Under the pieces are notes generated by a model that had not been told where the DNA came from, ran no database searches, and was given only the letters and a program-made list of their open reading frames with translations. 64,000 bases of DNA from JAEUJM01 sp044221555 (GTDB lineage Bacteria; Actinomycetota; Acidimicrobiia; Acidimicrobiales; DATDAH01), in NCBI GenBank assembly GCA_044221555.1, contig JBGAOY010000013.1, positions 85,702-149,701 on the forward strand, read 5' to 3'. Both the position numbers and the translations under genes were made by a program. Of this stretch, positions 17,404 to 24,843 are shown one piece after another. The stretch's first letter is position 1. Every line of letters begins with the position of its first letter.

Positions 17404-18660
17404 CTACCCAACCACCCAGAGCCGGCCCTCGTGCAGAGGTACGTCGTGTTTACGGTTCTTCCACTTCACGTTGCGATCGCGGACCTTCTCGAACGACCAC
17501 GAATCGAAGCCCTCGGCCACGGCTAAGTCGCCCAGCCACCGCTCGACTGGAACGTAGACGCCGTAAGGTGCCGAGTCCCCAACGACGAAACACACAGAAG
17601 CCCCAGGGGCGCTCGATCGCCGGAGCGCGCGCCAGGTGTAGGCAAGGTCATGGAAGTAGGCCAGCACCATGCTGTGGTACGCCTTCTTCCCTCCGTGGGT
17701 GTGCCGCACGGTGTCTAGGTCTCTGTACACCTCGGCCAACTCATCCGCGATCGGCGTCAGGATTGGGTCCGCCAGAGCTTCGGCCGGGTCGAAGCCGACC
17801 ATCGCCTGCGAGCACGATCGCACCAGCTGCGATCTCATGGGTTTGAGGTCGCCCCAACTAGTGATCTCGCCAAGAACGGTCTGCTCTAGTCGGGTGGCGT
17901 CCGCGTAGTCGTAATTGTTGGCGTACGGAGGTGAGCAGATGACGTGGGTCGCCCAGGCGTCCGGAGCCACCCCCGACTCCCGGCAGTCACCTTGGATGTA
18001 CGTCGCGGGCGGGGGTTCCGGGACGGCACACTGCCGCTCCCGCATGTCAGCGGACATGGCGGCGACCTGCGATTCGAAGGCCAACAGCACCGGGGCAGTG
18101 GAACGCTTCCGCTTGTTTGGCAACACGTACTGCCACTGAGCGGTGCCGACGTGGGAGGTCACCCGGATGATCGCCACGAAAGCGAGCCAGAGGAGCGAGC
18201 CCACTGAGTCATCCGGCTCGGAGAGCACGGCTTCGCGCAGGCCCAGCAGGTCGGTCAAGGCGTCAGGTGTGTAGCACTTGTCGAGGAGAGCAGGAACCGG
18301 ATCGACCAGGGGGTACGGACGGGTCCGATCCAGTACGTCGAGCGCGCGGCGCTCGAACTCATCGGCGTCGGCTGACCAAGCCAGCTTCGCCCGTGCGACA
18401 CGGCAGACGAAGTGCTGGCTGTCGATACCGACCGACTCGGCTCCGATGCTCTGGGCGGCGAGCAGCGTCGTGCCTGATCCGGCGAACGGGTCGAGGACTC
18501 TCGCGTCGGAGTGGACCAGGGACTCGACCCACTCAGCGGAGAACCCCGCCGAGTAGCGGAACCAGCGGTGTACCGGCAGCTTCATGTTGTCCACGAATGT
18601 CGTCGTGTTCCTTGCCGTCGCGGGTAGCGGGAACAGGTGGAGTGGCTCCGTGAGACTCAT
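17404..18660 (-). CDS. DNA (N4/N6) methyltransferase
   Basis: 418-residue SAM-dependent amino-methyltransferase. Motif I is VLDPFAGSGTTLLAA (about residues 55-69) and catalytic motif IV is VICSPPYANNYDYAD (near residue 240); the SPPY form favours N4-cytosine or beta-type N6-adenine methylation. Further segments: HVGTAQWQYVLPNKRKR and the C-terminal VGDSAPYGVYVPVERWLGD. A palindrome lies 8 bases upstream of its ATG, so expression is probably repressible. The gene after it is the candidate endonuclease. Confidence 0.88.
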   Translation of the reverse strand: MSLTEPLHLFPLPATARNTTTFVDNMKLPVHRWFRYSAGFSAEWVESLVHSDARVLDPFAGSGTTLLAAQSIGAESVGIDSQHFVCRVARAKLAWSADADEFERRALDVLDRTRPYPLVDPVPALLDKCYTPDALTDLLGLREAVLSEPDDSVGSLLWLAFVAIIRVTSHVGTAQWQYVLPNKRKRSTAPVLLAFESQVAAMSADMRERQCAVPEPPPATYIQGDCRESGVAPDAWATHVICSPPYANNYDYADATRLEQTVLGEITSWGDLKPMRSQLVRSCSQAMVGFDPAEALADPILTPIADELAEVYRDLDTVRHTHGGKKAYHSMVLAYFHDLAYTWRALRRSSAPGASVCFVVGDSAPYGVYVPVERWLGDLAVAEGFDSWSFEKVRDRNVKWKNRKHDVPLHEGRLWVVG

Positions 18661-18667
18661 TCAGGCC

Positions 18668-18677
18668 ACGGTACCGT
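18668..18677. promoter_or_regulatory. Palindrome ACGGTACCGT, operator copy 1
   Basis: Perfect 10-bp palindrome 8 bases upstream of the methyltransferase ATG (minus strand), overlapping its translation-initiation region. The same sequence occurs at 18754-18763 in the same divergent promoter region. Confidence 0.6.
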
Positions 18678-18746
18678 CGCGGTGCCGGCGCGGCCGGACT
18701 TCTGGATCCGGATAGCGCCGACCCAGGCTTAATCGGCCGGACAGAG

Positions 18747-18770
18747 AAACCATACGGTACCGTTCGGTTT
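18747..18770. promoter_or_regulatory. Extended palindrome around ACGGTACCGT, operator copy 2
   Basis: Core ACGGTACCGT (18754-18763) with symmetric outer arms AAACC (18747-18751) and GGTTT (18766-18770): a 24-bp interrupted palindrome 17 bases before the MerR-like gene. Two identical cores 86 bases apart between divergent genes suggest binding by the regulator encoded next to them and possible looping. Confidence 0.65.
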
Positions 18771-18786
18771 TGGGTAGCATCACCCC

Positions 18787-19563
18787 ATGACGCCTGGACT
18801 CGACGACCGCGAGTACTCGTCCAGTGATGTTCAGGACGCCGCTGGTCTCAGTGCTCGGCAGCAGAACGACTGGGACAGCCGTGGCCTCCTCCCACACGAG
18901 CGCGAGGGCGAGGAGGGCTGGCGGCGCTACACCCCGCGGGAGATATTCGCCCTGATGGTCTGCACCGAGATCCGCCGTCAGTACGGCACGCCCGTGGAGA
19001 AGCTGAAGTGGGTGCAGCAGTTCATGCTGAAGGAGGGTGCCAACCACTTCGAGGCCGCCGTCCGCATCATGAGCCTGCTCGGCGTGGGTGTGTGGCTCTG
19101 CACAGACCTGGAAGAGACCTTCATCCTGGACTCGGAGCTGGAATTCACGATGCTCTGGCAGGACCACCACTTCGGTGCGAGCCGCGAGCGGGCATTCCTG
19201 TTCGTCCCGGTGAACCCGCTCGTGAACCGCCTTCTGGCCTGTCTGAAGGAGCCGGTCGAGTTGGAGGCCCACGGGTTGGGCTACCGGGTCATGCGCTCCG
19301 TCGAGTCGATGCAGAGTGCTCGTACGCCCGAGGAGATCCTCGTGCTCGACCTCATCCGCAAAGAGGAGGTGGACAAGGTTGAGGTCGTTTCGCCCGGCGG
19401 GCACGTCGAGACCATCCGCACCACGACCCGTCACGACTCGGCCGCCGACATCCTCCATCTTCTCAATGAGCCGTACCAGCGACTCACGGTCGTGAAGAAG
19501 GACGGCAACGTCGTCCACATCGAACAAGAAGTCCCGATCAAGCCCACGAAGGCCGGTCGGTGA
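18787..19563 (+). CDS. MerR-like transcriptional regulator of the element
   Basis: 258 residues. The N-terminal MerR-type winged HTH reads YSSSDVQDAAGLSARQQNDW, then DSRGLLPHERE and WRRYTPREIFALMVCTEIRR. The remaining 170 residues form an unassigned effector or dimerisation part (no cysteine metal-binding cluster is seen). It is divergent from the methyltransferase gene and faces the two ACGGTACCGT palindromes, so it probably controls modification and restriction genes, like a C-protein, and itself. Confidence 0.8.
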   Translation: MTPGLDDREYSSSDVQDAAGLSARQQNDWDSRGLLPHEREGEEGWRRYTPREIFALMVCTEIRRQYGTPVEKLKWVQQFMLKEGANHFEAAVRIMSLLGVGVWLCTDLEETFILDSELEFTMLWQDHHFGASRERAFLFVPVNPLVNRLLACLKEPVELEAHGLGYRVMRSVESMQSARTPEEILVLDLIRKEEVDKVEVVSPGGHVETIRTTTRHDSAADILHLLNEPYQRLTVVKKDGNVVHIEQEVPIKPTKAGR

Positions 19564-19698
19564 TGAGCATCAGCGTCGTCGGCCAGATCACGCAGGTCAG
19601 CCCCCGACGCGCAGCTACTCGATCCTGCCCTGACCACGGGAAGCACCCGAGTCCCGGGCCTGACAGCGCGGTGAGACTGCCGCGCCTGCGAGGTCCCT

Positions 19699-19869
19699 GT
19701 GCTTTCCGTGACCGAGGCCCGGCACCTGCTTGGTGCCGACTGCTCGATGACCGACGAGGAGGTGAAGTCGATGCTTGACACCTTCCGCCAGATCGCCTTC
19801 ATCGCCCTCGACACCGTTGACGCGGAGCGTGACCGCTCGCACCCTCCGACAAGGAAGATGGAGTCGTGA
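19699..19869 (+). CDS. Small protein (56 aa) upstream of the recombinase
   Basis: Short reading frame starting GTG at 19699 (or GTG at 19708) with peptide VTEARHLLGADCSMTDEEVK and then MLDTFRQIAFIALDTVDAER; strongly charged, helical. Its TGA overlaps the GTG start of the recombinase gene (GTGA), so the two are translationally coupled. Small coupled ORFs are common before integrase genes; here it may be a recombination directionality factor or just a leader. Codon bias supports coding. Confidence 0.6.
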   Translation: MLSVTEARHLLGADCSMTDEEVKSMLDTFRQIAFIALDTVDAERDRSHPPTRKMES

Positions 19870-21392
19870 GCAGCGCGTATGTCTACGTGCGCGTCAGTAC
19901 GGCCGAACAGGTCGAGAACTACTCGCTCGACACGCAGGTGCGGGCCTGCTTGGAGTTCTGCGACCGCGAAGGCCTCGATGTGGTCCGAATCTTCCGCGAG
20001 GAGGGGGAGTCCGCCAAGACGGCTAATCGCCCTGAACTCCAAGCGATGCTGAACGCCTGCGCGACCGAGGGCCGGCGCACAGGGATTACCGCGGTGGTGG
20101 TGTTTCGGATCGATCGCCTCGCTCGGGCCGTCGAGGACTACGCCGCGATCAGCGGCGCGCTCGTGGGATTGGGGATCAGGGTTCGCTCGGTCGGCGAGTC
20201 CTTCGACGACTCTCCCGCGGGGAAGTTGGTCGAGAACCTCCTGGCCGCAGTGGCCCAGTTCGATAACGACGCTCGATCAGCGCGTACCAAGGAGGGCATG
20301 AAGGAGGCGCTCCGCCACGGGCGGTGGGTCTGGCAGCCTCCGCTCGGCTACATCCGCACCGCCGCCGAAGTCCCGATGAGCATGATTCCGGATCCCGAGG
20401 TGGCACCGCTGATCAGGCATGGTTTCGAGGCGATCGCCTCCCGACGCCTCACGAAGATCGAGGCTCTCGACGAGTTGACCGACCTCGGCCTGGTCACCCG
20501 CAAGGGTCGGCCGCTCAGCCCGCAGGCCTTCGGTCAGCTGCTCCGCCGGGTGATCTACACCGGGCGCATCCTGAAGCCCGAGTGGGGGATTGACGTTGAA
20601 GGCGACTTCGAGGCCCTCCTGGATCCGGACCTCTTCCAGGCCGTCCAGGACGTGCTCGACGGTCGAGCACCCACCGCCGCCTCACGGGTGCGCGACAACC
20701 CGGACTTCCCACTCCGTCGTGTCGTGCTCTGTGGCCGGTGCCACTCGCCTCTCACGGGCAGTTGGTCCACCGGACGGTCACGCCGGCGCTATCCGTACTA
20801 CCGGTGCCCGCAGAAGGGTTGTCGCGGCACCAACGTGCGCAAGGAGAGGCTTGAAGACCTTCTGGTGGATCGGCTCGATGAGATGAGCCTGAGACCGGAG
20901 ATGCTCGACCTTCTCGGGGCTGTCGTGGAGGACGCCTGGGAGGAGCGGGTCAAGACCGCCAAGGCCGCGGAGAAGGCGCTCACCGGCCGTCTGAGGGACG
21001 TGGAGCGGCGACGCGACGCCCTCATGGACGCTTACCTCGATGGCCGTGGTATCGACCAGCGCACCTTCGAGCAGCAGAAGCAGCGGCTCAGCAACGACGA
21101 GGCCGAACTTCGGAACCGCCTCGCCACGGCTCGTCCTAGCGGGGCGAGCCTGCCCCGGGCCATCGACCTCGCGCAGGCCATGCTGCTCGACCTGCCCCGG
21201 TGTTGGAACCGGCTCGAACCTGAGCACCGGCCGCACTTTCTCGCCGCGCTCTACCCCGCTGGACTCACCTACGAGGACGGCACCATTGGAACCGTCGAAA
21301 TCCCCTGGTGGATCGGCAATTCCGAGGCAACCGAGGGCCGAGGCGAAGGTTTGGCACCCCCAACGGGATTCGAACCCGTGTTACCGGCGTGA
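19866..21392 (+). CDS. Serine recombinase (integrase) ending inside tRNA-Glu
   Basis: 508 residues. Resolvase domain with catalytic Ser11 (YVYVRVSTAEQ), FRIDRLARAVEDYAAI and the linking helix QFDNDARSARTKEGM; then the recombinase domain (GYIRTA...SPQAFGQLLRRVIYTGR), a zinc ribbon (CGRCHSPL ... CPQKGC), a coiled coil (about residues 360-430) and a C-terminal region. The last residues, APPTGFEPVLPA, are encoded by the antisense strand of tRNA-Glu, so the gene abuts the attachment site. It should catalyse integration and excision of the element. Confidence 0.92.
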   Translation: MSSAYVYVRVSTAEQVENYSLDTQVRACLEFCDREGLDVVRIFREEGESAKTANRPELQAMLNACATEGRRTGITAVVVFRIDRLARAVEDYAAISGALVGLGIRVRSVGESFDDSPAGKLVENLLAAVAQFDNDARSARTKEGMKEALRHGRWVWQPPLGYIRTAAEVPMSMIPDPEVAPLIRHGFEAIASRRLTKIEALDELTDLGLVTRKGRPLSPQAFGQLLRRVIYTGRILKPEWGIDVEGDFEALLDPDLFQAVQDVLDGRAPTAASRVRDNPDFPLRRVVLCGRCHSPLTGSWSTGRSRRRYPYYRCPQKGCRGTNVRKERLEDLLVDRLDEMSLRPEMLDLLGAVVEDAWEERVKTAKAAEKALTGRLRDVERRRDALMDAYLDGRGIDQRTFEQQKQRLSNDEAELRNRLATARPSGASLPRAIDLAQAMLLDLPRCWNRLEPEHRPHFLAALYPAGLTYEDGTIGTVEIPWWIGNSEATEGRGEGLAPPTGFEPVLPA

Positions 21393-21427
21393 AAGGCCGG
21401 CGTCCTGGGCCGCTGGACGATGGGGGC
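21352..21427 (-). tRNA. tRNA-Glu (TTC)
   Basis: Minus-strand cloverleaf: acceptor GCCCCCA with TGGGGGT, anticodon stem CCGGC/GCCGG with loop CTTTCAC (anticodon TTC), T arm ACGGGTTCGAATCCCGT, discriminator G, and encoded CCA (21352-21354). Its 3' end is the attachment site of the integrated element to its left. Confidence 0.95.
21354..21363 (+). repeat. Right attachment-site copy (tRNA-Glu 3' end)
   Basis: GCACCCCCAA, identical to 15754-15763. It forms the acceptor-stem end of tRNA-Glu and the border of the integrated element. Confidence 0.6.
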
Positions 21428-21463
21428 CCGCCCCCGGAGGGGCACCGCAGGGTACCAGCGGGA

Positions 21464-22057
21464 TCAGGGCGCGACGGCGGCGTTCCACGACCGGATCACC
21501 CGGTCGCCGCGCTTGTGGTCGAGCACGCTGAGCGTGCCTGTGTCGAGCAGCAGGTGTCGGCCCGCCTCGACCGGCCAGCCGGCCCAGCGGGCGGCCACCA
21601 CCCGCAGGAAGTGGCCGTGGGAGAACACCGCCACCGGCCCGGCGGCGGGCCCATCGAGCAGGCGGGCGATCATGCGATCGGCCCGCGCCCCGACCTGCTC
21701 GGGTGACTCACCCCCGGGGCAGCCGTCGACGAACAGCTCCCAGCCCGGTCGGTCGGCCTGGATGGCGGCGGTGGTGACGCCCTCGTAGGCGCCGTAGTCC
21801 CACTCGACGAGATCGGGCCACACCTCGGCGCCGGCAGTGGACGGGTCGAGGCCGGCCAGGCGGCACGTGTCGAGCGCGCGGGCCCGCGGGCTGCAGGCCA
21901 CCAGCGAGAACGGCTGGGCACCGAGCGCGGGTGCCAGCGCCACCGCGTCGCGGCGGCCCTGGTCGGTGAGGGGCAGGTCGGTGGTGCTGGTGTGGCGGCC
22001 GTCCTCGCTCCACTCGGTGGCCCCGTGGCGCACCAGCCACACGCTCGGTGTGCCCAC
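21464..22057 (-). CDS. Histidine phosphatase family protein
   Basis: 197-residue phosphoglycerate-mutase-like phosphatase. The phospho-accepting RHG motif is at the start (WLVRHGATEWSEDGRHTSTT), followed by DLPLTDQGRRDA, the SPRARALDT segment, the WDYGAYEG acid region and the second catalytic His in VFSHGHFLRVVAARW. Similar proteins act on phosphosugars, alpha-ribazole phosphate or unknown substrates. It follows the DUF2017 gene on the same strand with a short gap. Confidence 0.9.
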   Translation of the reverse strand: MGTPSVWLVRHGATEWSEDGRHTSTTDLPLTDQGRRDAVALAPALGAQPFSLVACSPRARALDTCRLAGLDPSTAGAEVWPDLVEWDYGAYEGVTTAAIQADRPGWELFVDGCPGGESPEQVGARADRMIARLLDGPAAGPVAVFSHGHFLRVVAARWAGWPVEAGRHLLLDTGTLSVLDHKRGDRVIRSWNAAVAP

Positions 22058-22063
22058 GGCGCC

Positions 22064-22567
22064 TCAGTCCCAGCCGGCCAGGGCCTCGACGATGTTCTCG
22101 AGCAGCCAGGCCAGGTAGCTGTAGGCCGCGTAGAGGGGGGCGTCGGGGTCGTCGGGGTCGACCTCGTCCATGTCCTCGCTGACGTCGAGGCGGGTGCCGA
22201 GCACCAGGCGCAGGTCGTTCACCACGCCCATCCAGGCCATCAGGTGGTCCTCGGTGATGATGTCGGCGTCGAGCGTCTCCTCCATCACGTCGAGCGCGGC
22301 GAGGCGACGCTCGAGCAGGTCGTCGCGCACGAGCGACTGGTACTCGGCGTCGCGCTCGGCGTCGTCGGGGTAGGCGGTGGGGAACAGGCGGGTGAGCGAC
22401 GGGTCGACCGCAGCGCGTGCCTCGCCGCCGCCCGAGCCCGCGGTGAGCAGCTCGCGCAACTGGCCGACGAGCGAGCCCAGCAGGTCGCGCTCCCACGCCT
22501 TCAGGTGGAGCTCGTAGTCCCCGTTCCGGTTGCGGCCGATGAGCGTGCGCTTGCGTCCGAACGCCAC
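22064..22567 (-). CDS. DUF2017 family protein
   Basis: 167-residue actinobacterial protein of unknown function that is usually encoded directly after clpS. It starts with GTG at 22567 (VAFGRKRTLIG) and has the typical segments HLKAWERDLLGSLVGQL, DLLERRLAALDVMEETLD and the C-terminal LAWLLENIVEAL. The five-base spacing to clpS implies one operon. Confidence 0.85.
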   Translation of the reverse strand: MAFGRKRTLIGRNRNGDYELHLKAWERDLLGSLVGQLRELLTAGSGGGEARAAVDPSLTRLFPTAYPDDAERDAEYQSLVRDDLLERRLAALDVMEETLDADIITEDHLMAWMGVVNDLRLVLGTRLDVSEDMDEVDPDDPDAPLYAAYSYLAWLLENIVEALAGWD

Positions 22568-22572
22568 GCGCG

Positions 22573-22872
22573 TCAGTCGTCCTTCTGCATCGTGGCCCAG
22601 AGGCCCTTCTCGTGCAGCCGGAACACGTCGAGCTCGGCCTTCTCGCGGGTGCCGCTCGACACCACGGCCTTTCCCTTGTGGTGCACGTCGAGCATGAGCG
22701 CCGTGGCCTTCTCGAGGCTGTAGCCGAACAGCTGCTGGAAGACGAAGGTGACGTACGACATCAGGTTGATGGGGTCGTTCCACACCAGCACGACCCACGG
22801 GCGGTCGGGCTCCTCGCTCTGGTCGAGGCCGGGGTCGTCCACCTCCACGGGGGCGACGGGGGCGGCGGGCAT
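22573..22872 (-). CDS. clpS: ATP-dependent Clp protease adaptor ClpS
   Basis: 99-residue adaptor that delivers N-end-rule substrates to ClpA/ClpC-ClpP. It shows WVVLVWNDPINLMSYVTFVF, the His-containing LDVHHKGKAVV and the conserved C-terminal EKGLWATMQKD. The N-terminal 25 residues are a flexible acidic extension. DUF2017 follows. Confidence 0.95.
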   Translation of the reverse strand: MPAAPVAPVEVDDPGLDQSEEPDRPWVVLVWNDPINLMSYVTFVFQQLFGYSLEKATALMLDVHHKGKAVVSSGTREKAELDVFRLHEKGLWATMQKDD

Positions 22873-22879
22873 GACCGCC

Positions 22880-23821
22880 CTACCCCGACGCCACGGTGGC
22901 CGGCTCGGTCACAGGCGGGACCGAGCCGTCGGCGGGGACGTCAGCAGGGTGCGTGTGCAGCCCGAGCTCGAAGACGAGCACGGCGATCCAGACGCACACC
23001 GAGCCGAGCAGGTGGATGGCCACGAGCCCGACCGGGACGCCGGTGAAGTACTGCGCGTAGCCGACGGCGGCCTGGGCCACGAGCACCACCAGCAGGATCT
23101 CGCCGCGACGCAGGATGTCGGCCCGCAGCTCGTCGCGCTGGCGCAGCATCCAGAGGGTGGTGAGGGTGATCAGCCCGAAGAGGACGACCGACGCGCCGTG
23201 GAAGCGCACGACGTCGCCCACCACGAGGTCGAGGCGCTCGACGTCGGCATCGCCGCCGTGGGGCCCGGCGCCGGTGACGACCGTGCCGAGCATGATGGCG
23301 AGCGCCGCCGCCCCGACCATCAGCCGCCCCATCCAGCGCACCTCGGGCGACACCGACGGGCGGGCGGGCGTGGGTGGCTGGCCGGCCAGGTGGTGGAGCA
23401 CGACCGCGTTCCAGATGATGACGATGGACAGGAGGAAGTGGGCCATCACGAACGGCGGGGAGAGATCCACCAGCACGGTGATGCCGCCCAGCACGATCTG
23501 ACCGACCATGCCCGCCACCAGCCCGAGCGACCACCAGGTGAGGTCGCGTCGGCGCGGCGTGCGCACGAGCGAGCCCAGGACCGCCAGGATCACCGCCACC
23601 GAGAGCAGGCCCGTGAACATGCGGTTCACGAACTCGACCATCGCGTGGTACTCGAGGGGGGCGACCAGCCGGTCCTGCTCGCAGGTCGGCCAGTCGGTGC
23701 AGCCGAGGCCCGATCCGGTGAGGCGCACGGCGCCACCGGTGACCACGATCACCGACAGCAGCACCAGCGCCAGCAGGGTGATCCGCTGGTAGGTGCGTGG
23801 CGAGCACCGGGGGAGCTGCAT
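22880..23821 (-). CDS. ctaA: Heme A synthase (COX15/CtaA family)
   Basis: 313-residue eight-helix membrane enzyme that oxidises heme O to heme A. Seen are the first-helix GGAVRLTGSGLGCTDWPTC with the paired cysteines, EFVNRMFTG, HFLLSIVIIWNAVVLHH, the fifth-helix VVRFHGASVV and AQYFTGVPVGLVAIHLLG with the heme-ligand histidines. The ATG at 23821 has GGAGG just before it; a GTG upstream (23848) is less likely. It is divergent from ctaB, so heme A biosynthesis is controlled from one promoter region. Confidence 0.92.
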   Translation of the reverse strand: MQLPRCSPRTYQRITLLALVLLSVIVVTGGAVRLTGSGLGCTDWPTCEQDRLVAPLEYHAMVEFVNRMFTGLLSVAVILAVLGSLVRTPRRRDLTWWSLGLVAGMVGQIVLGGITVLVDLSPPFVMAHFLLSIVIIWNAVVLHHLAGQPPTPARPSVSPEVRWMGRLMVGAAALAIMLGTVVTGAGPHGGDADVERLDLVVGDVVRFHGASVVLFGLITLTTLWMLRQRDELRADILRRGEILLVVLVAQAAVGYAQYFTGVPVGLVAIHLLGSVCVWIAVLVFELGLHTHPADVPADGSVPPVTEPATVASG

Positions 23822-23889
23822 CGCCTCCGATCCTAGGGAGCGCGCCACTTGGGTCCGAATCGACCGGAGGTCCTACCCTGGGCCGGGTC

Positions 23890-24786
23890 ATGCACCTCAT
23901 CGCCCGCCGGTCGCTCGTGCACCAGGTGGGGGCCTACGTCGCCCTCACCAAGCCGCGCATCATCGAGCTGCTGCTCGTCACCACGCTGCCGACGATGGTG
24001 GTGGCCGAGCAGGGCATGCCGTCGGTGGGCCTGATGGTGGCGACGCTGGTCGGCGGCACGCTGGCGGCGGGTGGCGCCAACGCCATCAACATGTACGTCG
24101 ACCGCGACATCGACGCGCTCATGGAGCGCACCAAGAACCGGCCGCTGGTCACCGGCGAGATGTCGCCCCAGGCCGCGCTCACCTTCGCGATCGGCCTCGA
24201 GGTCGTGGCCTTCGTCGAGCTCTGGGCGCTGGTGAACCTCCTGAGCGCGGTGCTGGCCGTGTCGGCCTGCCTGTTCTACGTGTTCATCTACACGCTGTGG
24301 CTGAAGCGCACCTCCACCCAGAACATCGTCATCGGGGGCGCCGCCGGGGCGGTGCCCGTGCTGGTGGGTTGGGCCGCGGTCACCGACAGCCTGGCGTGGG
24401 CGCCGGTGCTGATGTTCGCCATCATCTTCTTCTGGACGCCACCCCACTTCTGGGCGCTGGCGATCCGCTACCGCGACGACTACGCCGCGGCCGACGTCCC
24501 CATGCTGCCGGCGGTGGAGAGCCTGCGCTTCACCGCGGTCCGCATCCTCGCCTACACGGTGCTCCTGTGGGCGCTCACGTTGCTGCTGGCCCCCGTGGCC
24601 GACCTGGGCGCGATCTACGTGGTCACCGCCGTGGTGCTCGGCGCCGTGTTCACGGGGATGTCGGTGCGGCTGTTGCGCACGCCCACGCCGCCGCTGGCCA
24701 TGCGGCTGTTCACCTTCTCCATCACGTACCTCACCGTGCTGTGGGTGGCGATGGCCGTCGACGTCCTCGTCGTCCACGGCCTCTGA
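23890..24786 (+). CDS. ctaB: Protoheme IX farnesyltransferase (heme O synthase)
   Basis: 298-residue UbiA-family prenyltransferase with about nine helices. Signature motifs are NAINMYVDRDIDALMERTKN (first Asp-rich loop), RPLVTGE and the second loop IRYRDDYAAADVPMLPA, with FFWTPPHFWALA before it. It makes heme O for the oxidase encoded downstream. ATG at 23890 gives MHLIARRS. Confidence 0.95.
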   Translation: MHLIARRSLVHQVGAYVALTKPRIIELLLVTTLPTMVVAEQGMPSVGLMVATLVGGTLAAGGANAINMYVDRDIDALMERTKNRPLVTGEMSPQAALTFAIGLEVVAFVELWALVNLLSAVLAVSACLFYVFIYTLWLKRTSTQNIVIGGAAGAVPVLVGWAAVTDSLAWAPVLMFAIIFFWTPPHFWALAIRYRDDYAAADVPMLPAVESLRFTAVRILAYTVLLWALTLLLAPVADLGAIYVVTAVVLGAVFTGMSVRLLRTPTPPLAMRLFTFSITYLTVLWVAMAVDVLVVHGL

Positions 24787-24843
24787 CCCGCCGGTTTTCT
24801 GGCGTTCGGACGACGTGACTAGAGTTCGCCACCGAGCCGAGCC

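Larger units (their letters stand above)
15754..21353. mobile_element. Integrative element in tRNA-Glu with a restriction-modification-like cargo
   Basis: About 5.6 kb between the duplicated tRNA-Glu 3' end (15754) and the intact tRNA-Glu (21352). It carries a serine recombinase at the tRNA-proximal end, a MerR-like regulator, a DNA methyltransferase, a candidate endonuclease and a phage-like HTH protein. Base composition and codon use look less GC-extreme than the flanks. No replication, packaging or conjugation gene is present, so it is a minimal or reduced element. 15764-15994 is non-coding: apart from the att-like sequence nothing definite is seen there. Confidence 0.75.

Noticed and set aside
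19560..19778. 72-codon frame directly after the MerR-like gene
   Set aside because: Arg/Pro-rich random-looking product; the frame that overlaps the recombinase start (19699-19869) is the better candidate.
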